From Anniella stebbinsi (lineage: Eukaryota > Chordata > Lepidosauria > Squamata > Anniellidae): a DNA stretch of 64,000 bases. The notes under the pieces are model-generated. The model searched no databases. It was given only the letters and a program-made list of their open reading frames with translations, and was not told the origin of the DNA. The position numbers and the translations under genes are program-made. Location: assembly GCA_029215795.1 (NCBI GenBank), contig JARDYH010000001.1, positions 192,331,654-192,395,653 of the forward strand, in the 5' to 3' direction. This document shows positions 56,933 through 64,000 of the stretch, one piece after another. Numbering within the stretch: the first letter of the stretch is position 1; every line of letters begins with the position of its first letter.

Positions 56933-57746
56933 TGTATGCTTGACTTTGCTGGTCATCCTTTTGTGTAGATGCTCTGAATTTGTACCAGTAATTTGGAAAT
57001 ATATATCATATATTTAAACTGGAAATATCTTTTCAGATTGCTCAGCAGTTTCATTTGAAAATAAATGAAATCAGAGCCAGTTGAAATGCTGACAGAGAAG
57101 GATACAGAATTCTTTTACTTACCTTCATCAATGAATCAGGGATAAAGTCTTTTTTTAGCATTATCCTACTCAACCCAGCAGAAGTTTTTAATAGATTTCA
57201 ATTGCTTATACCATATATCTCTTTCCATTCTGAAGGACATTTAATCAGATAGCCATTGGCTCATATGTGCGCCCTTCTTTAGTTATTTCAGATTATCCAG
57301 GATCCATCTTAAATTCCAATAGCGTCCTTATTATTCCTTTATACTAAAAGTAGCATTGGATCTATCGATCTCTTATTTAAAATGGAAACACATTTCATTT
57401 TTAAATCATTATCATCTTGGAACATACTTGGTACTTTCTTTATCCACTTACTGCTGGGTATCCACTCATGACAATCGTAATCCATCAGAGAAGATGCAGA
57501 TTATTTTTATCTGGTACATTTTTTCTTTAATGTTTCCAATTCTGTTACATCCTGAAATACCATCAGGGAGTCATCCATAGAAATAATGACCTATAAGATT
57601 TCAAGACTGATATTATGTATCACAGGAAAAGCAATTGTTTACTTCTGTTGATCCATAATAACAATTAGAATGCTTCATAAGTGTAAAGCCTGCAGACAAG
57701 GAGTTCATCCCAAATTAATTTTTTTTTAAATTAAAGGAGTGAGGCA
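56933..57746. other. Unique AT-rich intergenic DNA
   Basis: Nothing recognised. Confidence 0.4.
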
Positions 57747-58604
57747 ATAATAATAATAATAATAATAATAATTTATTTCTTACCCGCCTCTCCCTCCAGA
57801 TCGAGGCGGGGAACAGCATCATACAGACAATATAAAATACATAAAACTGATTAAAAACATATAAAATTAATACACCATTAAAATCAACCAAGTCTTAAAA
57901 ATTCGACTGGGTAGGCCTGCCGGAAGAGATCAGTCTTTCTAGAAGACTGGTAAGTTGGCGGATCTCTTCCGGCAGGTCATTCCGCAGTCTGAGAGTGGCA
58001 GAAGAGAAGGTCCTCTGGGTCACAGTTGTCAGCCTAGTCTTGGCCAACTGTAGTAAATTCTTCCCAGAGGACCTGAGAGTGCGGGGCGGATTATACGGGA
58101 GAAAGTGATCCTGCAGGTAATCTGGACCCAAACCATGTAGGGCTTTAAAGGTAATAACCAACGTTTTGTACTTCACCCAGAAACTAATTGGCAGCCAGTG
58201 GAGTGATTTTAAAACTGGTGTGATATGGTCACCCCTAGATGTACCGGTGACCAACCTGGCTGCCATATTTTGAACTAGTTGAAGTTTCCAGACTAGGTAC
58301 AGAGGTAGCCCTATGTACAGCACATGCAGAAGTCAAGCCTTGAAGTTACCAGTGTATGCACTACCGTCTTTAGGTCATCCAACTCTAGGAAGGGGTACAG
58401 TTGGCATATCAGCCGAAGCTGATAGTAGGCACTCCTGGCTGCCGCATCTATCTGAGCTGTCATTCGGAGCGACAGATCCGGAAGCACCCCCAAGCTGCGG
58501 ACACAGCCTTTCAGGGGGAGTGTAATCCCATCCAGAACTGGTTGACACACCTGAACCCCTTCTCTCACACTAGAAAGAACAGGCCTGATCCTAACACTGG
58601 GTCT
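57747..58604 (-). mobile_element. L2-type LINE, antisense, 5'-truncated (about 860 bp)
   Basis: From the 3' end: (ATA)n at 57747-57772, TTTCTTACCCGCCTCTCCCT tail, an A-rich 3' UTR, then ORF2 C-terminal sequence. The element stops near 58604, where a GC-rich repeat fragment follows. Its tail subtype matches those at 29.4, 31.1 and 62.4 kb. Confidence 0.92.
57895..58568 (-). pseudogene. L2 ORF2 C-terminal fragment with one frameshift
   Basis: Upstream piece (58568 down to about 58311): LDGITLPLK, VRSLGVLPD, ARSAYYQLRLICQLYPFLE, VHTLVTSRLDFC, the region after the RT palm. Downstream piece (58323 to 57895): YIGLPLYLVWKLQLVQNMAA, ARLVTGTSR, LHWLPISF, LVITFKALHGLGPDYLQD. The two join in different frames at about 58311-58323, where family members read through SRLDYCNALY, so a small indel broke this copy. 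The YADD palm is absent. Not functional. Confidence 0.92.
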
Positions 58605-58610
58605 GTCCTA

Positions 58611-58690
58611 GTGCTGGGCAGGTCTGTCTGGGCCCAAGGGGGCCAGACACCGGGGCATCTGCTGCACTCAAGGACCCAGGCAGATTTTCG
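58611..58690. mobile_element. Fragment of the GC-rich repeat
   Basis: TAGTGCTGGGCAGGTCTGTC, TGGGCCCAAGGGGG and ACCCAGGCAGATTTTCGC resemble the left end of the repeat at 52990. It abuts the L2 5' truncation point. Confidence 0.45.
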
Positions 58691-58867
58691 CTTCAAAGCT
58701 ATGTGAAGGTAACTAAAGCTTCAGGCATTCAACCTTCAGTCCTTCTTACATATATGTAAGGAATTAAGAACAATTACAATATAATACTAATTGTTAAGAT
58801 GATATGCAAGATGATACATGTGAAATTTTGGTAATTCTGATATTAATTTGCTTCACAAAGTGACTTA

Positions 58868-58970
58868 GGACACAATCCTATATATGTTTAGGCAGAAACA
58901 AAGGTCCTACAATTTGCAGCATTCCCTAGCCAGCTATGGTATCTAAACAGGCATAGCATTGCACCCTTAG
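58868..58970. mobile_element. MITE family G, degenerate
   Basis: GACACAATCCTATATATGTT, AGGTCCTACAATTTGCAGCA and TTCCCTAGCCAGCTATGG on the left; CAGGCATAGCATTGCACCC on the right. Same order as the copy at 45.4 kb with the right arm shortened. Confidence 0.7.
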
Positions 58971-59459
58971 TGTGGTCTTTGGAATTGTTACCTTCTCTTA
59001 AATTGTAACACTGATTTATACTGTCCAGATGTTTCATATCCAGCCCATACGTGTTTCCATTATCTACTTAAAATTGACTGCAGGTGGAAATAAGTATTGT
59101 AATTATAATTATGCCTGCAGAACCGATTATAATTTTGCTTTTAAATACCTTTTTGATGTGCTGACCTCTCTGGAGAAACAGGGACTATAAAAGTACAATA
59201 AACTCTTTAAATGTCACTCTGGAGGAAGCGGAAAGAGCATAAGGGGAGTGGCAGGAAGGGAAAAACTGAACGAAAGACTTCGTTGACCATTATGTATTTA
59301 GCTCCAGTAGTTACGTGACACTATGGAATACGAACTCCAAGAAATGTTAGCAATTCACTTGCAAGTGTGAGAAGAGGGCAAAACGTTCCAACCTTTTTGC
59401 CACTTTGCAATCAAGTTACTGAGATACTCTTCCCCATGCAACTCCTGCAACCACACTGC

Positions 59460-59490
<31 letters not shown>

Positions 59491-60476
59491 AAAGAGGTTA
59501 AGTGGAAAGGGTAACTTTGTGCCTTGGGTGTAAGCCCCTGGAAATGATCCAAGCCAGTTTCAGGGCAGTCCACTTGTCTTAAGTCACTGCTGTGAGTGCT
59601 GGAGAAGAATTTTGATGAGGTGTTACGATAACATTGTAACTCACCCTGTCTGTAAATCGTGTTCATAAGCTGCCTAGATAGGGTCACAAGCTCTGTGTCG
59701 CGTACTTTTTATGATGTTTTGCCTCAGGGAAAGGAAAGGCAGCTTCTCTGTTCATTAAGGAGGTGGTGGCCACTGGGTCTGAGCAAAATCTGGCTTGGTG
59801 TAAATTATTAGCTTTAGAAAGAAAGACTGCAAGCAAAAATAAAACCAGCCTCCCACCCCTAAAAAGAGCAGGAGCCAAACCTTCCATATCTAGCTTCAAT
59901 CAAGCTATGAAGAGCCCTTCCTAGAGTGTTCAAAGTTTCCTTAAGGATCACAAACCAGACAAAATCCTTGCATTATGTAAAGCATTGATTTTTAAAGCCT
60001 GTAGAGTTCTCAGAGGGTAATATCCAACACTGGAGTAGAGGCAGGGAAAGAGGAAAGTGGTAACCAATCAATCTAGTATGGTAACAGTCAAACTTGAACT
60101 GCTTTCTCATTTCCCTAGATGGGCAGGAGGGCTCAATAAGCTTTCCAGATGTCTTGACCTAATCAACTGGAACTCAAAATAACTTTGCCTCTGGTTTGAA
60201 GTACCAGGAAATTTCTATGAGGCAAAGAAGTCTTAAACTAAAATAACACTAGGTGAATTTTTTTTTGAAAGATAAGATCTACTTCCTTGTTGGCCAATAC
60301 GACCCATTTGCCACCAAATCCTGTAATATGGATTGTGTTGCTAGCAATGACACTGCCCTGCCTGTCATGTGTCATTTTTGGAATCTGATTTCATTGCTCG
60401 CGTTACGGAAATTTGTGGAGTAAGGCAGCCAAAATAGAAAGTGGCTCAAATCCTAGAGAGCTGCTGCCAGTCTGTA
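58971..60476. other. Unique intergenic DNA
   Basis: No gene recognised. A (GA)13 array lies at 59461-59486. Confidence 0.4.
59461..59486. repeat. (GA)n microsatellite
   Basis: Thirteen GA units. Confidence 0.95.
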
Positions 60477-60513
<37 letters not shown>

Positions 60514-60669
60514 TACATTTATATATCACCCCATAGCCAAAGCTCTCTGGGCGGTTTACAAAAATTAAAAACATTGAACATTTAAAAACCAATATACAAA
60601 ATTTTAAACCATAAAAGCCTAAAAACAAACTACATATCATTTAAACCATCCAGGGGTCAGTTAAAAAGC

Positions 60670-62473
60670 TCAACATATGCTATTAAATGCCTGGGAAAGG
60701 AGAAAAGTCTTCACCTGGCGCAGAAAATATGACAATGTTGGTGCCAGGTGAGCCTCGTCGGGGGGCACCACTGAAAAGGCCCTCTCCCTTGTTGCCGACC
60801 TTCCGAGCTTCCCTTGGAGTAGGCATTCGGAGGAGGACCTTGGATGTTGATCGTAGTGTACAGGTAGGTTCGAGCGGGAGAGGTGTTCCATCAGGTATTG
60901 TGGTCCCAAACCGTGTAAGGCTTTATAGGTTAAAACCAGCACCTTTAATCGGGCTCGGAAACATACAGGCAGCCAATGCAAGCGGGCCAGAGTAGGTCTT
61001 ATATGCTCGAACATTCTGGTCCCAGTTATCAATCTGGCTGTTGCATTTTGCACAAGCTGCAGCTTCTGAACCGTCTTCAAAGGCAGTCCCATGTAGAGTG
61101 TATTGCAGTAATCTAACTTGGAGGTTCCCAGAGCATAGACAACTGGTTATCTAACTTGGAGGTTCCCAGAGCATAGACAGGTTATCCCTGTCCAGATAGA
61201 GGCGTAACTGGGCCACCAACCGAAGTTGGTAGAAGGCACTCCGTGCCACCGAGGCCACCTGAGCCTCAAGTGACAGAAATGGTTCTAGGAGAACCCCAAG
61301 CTACAAACCTGCTCCTTGAGGGGGAGTGCAACCCCATCCAGGACAGGTTGAACACCCTCCACCTGGTCAGAAGAACCACCCACTAACAGCATCTCAGCCT
61401 TGTCTGGACTGAGTTTCAGTTTATTAGCCCTCATCCAGTCCATTGTCGCAGACACGGCACTGGTTCAGCACATCCACATCCTCACCTGATCAAGATGAAA
61501 AGGAGACATAGAGTTGCGAGTCATCTGCGTACTGATGACAACACACTCAAAAACTCCTCCGGATGACCACACCCAATGGTTTCATGTAGATGTTGAACAG
61601 CATGAGGGACAAGTCTGACCCCTGCGGAACCCCATACTGAAGAATCCATGGGGCCAAGCACTGATCCCCAAGAACCACCTTCTGGAGCCGACCCGCCAAG
61701 TACGAGCTGAACCACTGCAATGCAGTGCCTCCCACTCCCAACTGAGGCAGTTGTCCCAAAAGGATAGCATGGTCGATGGTATCGAAAGCTGCTGAGAAAT
61801 CAAGGAGAATCAACAGAGTCACACTCCCCTTGTCTTTCTCCCATCATAGGTCATCATACAGGGCTATCAAGGTTGTTTTCGTGACAAAACCAGGCCTGAA
61901 ACTCAACTGAAATGGATCCAGATAATTGGTCTCATCTAAGAGTGTCTGGAGCTGGCTCACAACCTTGCCCAGGAATGGAACATTTGCCACCAACCTTTAG
62001 TTATTAAGATTTTCTGGGTCCAGGGAAGATTTCTTTAGGAGTGGTCTCACTGTTGCCTCTTTCAGGAGGCTTGAGACCACTCCCTCTTGCAGAGAGGCAT
62101 TAATCACTTTCCTGACCCAGCCTGCTGTTCCATCCTTGCTAGCTTTTATTAGCCAAAAGGGGCATGGATCCAATACAGAGGTGGTTGCACAAACCTGTCC
62201 AAGCACCTTGTCCACATCCTCGAGTTGTACCAACTGAAACTCATCCAAGAAAACTGGACAAGGCTGTGCTCTGGATACCTCACTTGATTCACCTGCTCTA
62301 CCACTGGAGTCTAAGTCCTGGTGGATGCCAAAGATTTTATTCTGGAAGTGCCTTGCAAATTCATTACAACAGGCCTCAGATGGTTCTGCCATAATAATAT
62401 TAATAAATTTTTGTATTACCCGCCTCTCCCTCCGGATCGAGACGGGGAACAACATCAAATATAAAATACACAA
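60670..62473 (-). pseudogene. L2 ORF2 remnants: RT and C-terminal region, many breaks
   Basis: Read from high to low coordinates: FARHFQNKIFGIHQDL (start of the pre-RT region after the nested insertion), KEATVRPLLKKSSLDP, LNN, then LLILLDFSAAFDTIDHAILL (RT motif with catalytic Asp) and GVPQGS, FNIYMKPLG in 61547-61822. YADD lies at 61520-61531 in a neighbouring frame (QYADDSQLYVS). The C-terminus 61092-60670 has GLPLKTVQKLQLVQNATARL, LHWLPVCF, VLTYKALHGLGPQYL. Frames change several times and stops are present, so no active RT remains although all the palm motifs can be traced. Confidence 0.92.
61111..61179. repeat. 38-bp tandem duplication inside the L2 coding region
   Basis: ATCTAACTTGGAGGTTCCCA continues GAGCATAGACA and, after 7 bp, the same 31 bases recur from 61149. 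It shifts the reading frame between the YADD-side and C-terminal parts. Confidence 0.9.
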
Positions 62474-62559
62474 AACTGATTAAAAGCACATAAAACCAAT
62501 ACATTATTAAAATACCAATAAAATACCAATAAAACGCTTAAAATTCATCTGGGTAGGCC
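62391..62559 (-). mobile_element. Second L2-type 3' end nested in the long L2
   Basis: ATAATATTAATAAATTTTTG then TATTACCCGCCTCTCCCTCC, an A-rich 3' UTR and TTCATCTGGGTAGGCC. This is the tail subtype of 31.1 and 57.8 kb, whereas the host element has the other subtype. Host coding sequence stops at CAGAACCATC-side EAC/AEPSEACCNEF (just below 62391) and resumes at LFRVVQGLLHAGPKD above 62559, which places the insertion in the middle of host ORF2. Confidence 0.88.
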
Positions 62560-62925
62560 ACATCCTTGGGTCCAGCATGTAATAGCCCCTGGACAACTCT
62601 AAAAAGCTCCGCTGAGTGGCAGAACGATGATTTGATATTGACAGCAAGGTATTGTTTTTTTTGCCATCCTCACTGCCCCTGAATATACGTTACTATTGGC
62701 ACTTACCAGTGTTTGATTGCATCCACTAGGAGTTTGACTCCATCTGCCCCCAAGCCATTAACTGTCTGGGCCTTGTTCCCCTTACCTGGCAAGTCCTCCT
62801 CACAACACCATATCTCCCTCTACCTGTTACTACACTGATTGGGTCCCCCTCAAATCCCCCCACTTAAATATGAGTTTAACGGAACAATGGTCTGACTTGG
62901 TATATGAAGCCTCTTATGTTCCAAT

Positions 62926-64000
62926 GAGTGGAGTTACAGTGGACATAATACTAATATATTACATGGGCTACATGTCTGATATAAAATTATAAGGAATTTT
63001 GATGAGAGAGTAACAGGCACACGTTGCTGCAGAACAGGAGCCAGTGTTTGCACTTGCCTTGCATAGGGTGAATGCCCAAAACTTGTATGAATGATGAAGA
63101 TGTCTTTGCCTGTTGGGAGAAGGACATCAAAAATGGAGCAACCTTGGTCTCCCTTAAGAGGGAATTCTGGAGCATGGAATCCACTTTTACATATGGACAA
63201 GTTTTTCTCTTGCCCCTGAATTGGCAGAGCCAGCTCCTAGATGTCATGGTTTAGAGGTCATGGCTTTCAGACCAGAGGGTACAGCTTCTAGCCCAGACTG
63301 AGTTCCTCTGTGATTAGAAATTAGCCACTAGTCAGACCTGTCTCATGCCTGAAAACCTGACATTCGAAAGAAAAGAGTCTGTGGTGAAAAAGGATTGGAA
63401 TAGGGCAAAACCAGACAGGCGCACAATCAGCTTTTCTAGAAGTTGACAGCTTGAAAAGAGCACTTCCTTCCCATACTGCGGCAACTTGACACCGCAGCAG
63501 CTGACATTATTACAGAATGAGCGTGGCAGTGCAAATTTCAGGCTGTCCCTTCACTGTATTGACTGGTCCTGCTTTAGTTAGTCATTATCTGTGTATGGTC
63601 TGAGTTTTAAGTATGTGGCGTTTCAAGCATGCAGCAACATCTTGGCTGAACTAACAAGAACCGGGGAGGTTCAAGGCCTTTGATTCTATGTAATCTTGGC
63701 TCTACAACATCACAAAACAGCAGGGTCAACTGTATCCCCCTAGAAGTTGGCTTATTGGTATTAGACTTTATATCAGCTCTTGAAAAAAGGAAATCCAGCA
63801 AGCAGCTTTGATCACTGACAAATGACAGTCGGAGTTATCCATTTTTTCCAGAGTGAGGTTCACACAGATTAACCTATTCATTTGAAATGTTGAATAGTGT
63901 GGGCTCTGAGTGTAGGCAGTATTCATAATAAAAAATTAAAGCAGTGGTTTAAAATATTTAAATAAAGGCGATGTAATATGAGAGATGGATTGTGAGAGTC
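62926..64000. other. Unique intergenic DNA to the window end
   Basis: No gene or repeat recognised. Confidence 0.4.

Larger units (their letters stand above)
60477..62925 (-). mobile_element. Long L2-type LINE, antisense, interrupted by a second L2 tail
   Basis: From the 3' end: (ATT)n at 60477-60513, TATATCACCCCATAGCCAAAG tail in two parts (TATATCACCCCATAGCC, AAAGCTCTCTGGGCGG), A-rich 3' UTR, ORF2 C-terminus, RT palm, the region before RT, and at about 62895-62903 a TCAGACCAT codon run giving SDH, the last motif of the APE endonuclease. The 5' part of the endonuclease and ORF1 are missing. A 38-bp tandem duplication lies at 61111-61179. Longest LINE copy in the window. Confidence 0.92.

Noticed and set aside
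57895..58323. 142-residue minus-strand frame as a host gene
   Set aside because: The sequence is the L2 ORF2 C-terminus; it belongs to a truncated, frameshifted LINE.
61547..61822. Intact reverse transcriptase gene
   Set aside because: The RT motifs are present, but YADD is in a neighbouring frame and several stops, a 38-bp duplication and a nested insertion break the ORF.
1..64000. CRISPR array, operon, phage or plasmid features
   Set aside because: No regularly spaced direct repeats with unique spacers; coding density and repeat content are those of a vertebrate nuclear genome.

Overview
The window looks like nuclear DNA of a vertebrate, most probably a squamate reptile (lizard or snake). 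The evidence is the repeat mixture: L2 LINE 3' ends and reverse transcriptase (RT) fragments, a CR1/L3-type LINE 3' end, tRNA-like and MIR-like SINE remnants, an LTR, many short hAT-like terminal-inverted-repeat (TIR) elements, Penelope-like remnants and microsatellites. No bacterial features are present. I could not support any host protein-coding exon, tRNA, rRNA or CRISPR array. The only protein fragments I recognise are decayed LINE ORF2 pieces. The assignment rests on recognition of element types, not on a database search.

Layout. 0-10 kb: small TIR elements, LINE tails, a Penelope-like hammerhead-type motif near 0.8 kb, and an hAT-like element nested inside another TIR element at 8.7-9.2 kb. 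10-20 kb: a second copy of that hAT-like element with a perfect 8-bp target duplication, probably inside an older LTR; an L2 tail; and a probable solo LTR at 16.7-17.5 kb. 20-33 kb: mostly unique AT-rich DNA with several stretches that look like conserved noncoding DNA, a CpG-rich TIR element at 26.8-27.2 kb and a 901-bp TIR element with a perfect 8-bp target duplication at 28.3-29.2 kb. 33.5-35.6 kb: a pair of 536-bp direct repeats, about 97 percent identical, each carrying a hammerhead-like motif. 36-50 kb: palindromic MITEs, SINEs and an AT-rich repeat family. 50-57 kb: two copies of another hAT-like family with perfect 8-bp target duplications, a GC-rich repeat and a CR1/L3-like LINE. 57.7-63 kb: two antisense L2 LINEs, the larger carrying RT motifs and interrupted by a second L2 tail.

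There are no operons or cooperating genes here. What the window records is successive insertions: nested elements, target-site duplications and LINE tails that grew into (AAT)n microsatellites. The most unusual items are the 536-bp direct-repeat pair, the CpG-rich TIR element and a 30-nt inverted repeat carrying mirrored SOX-like motifs.
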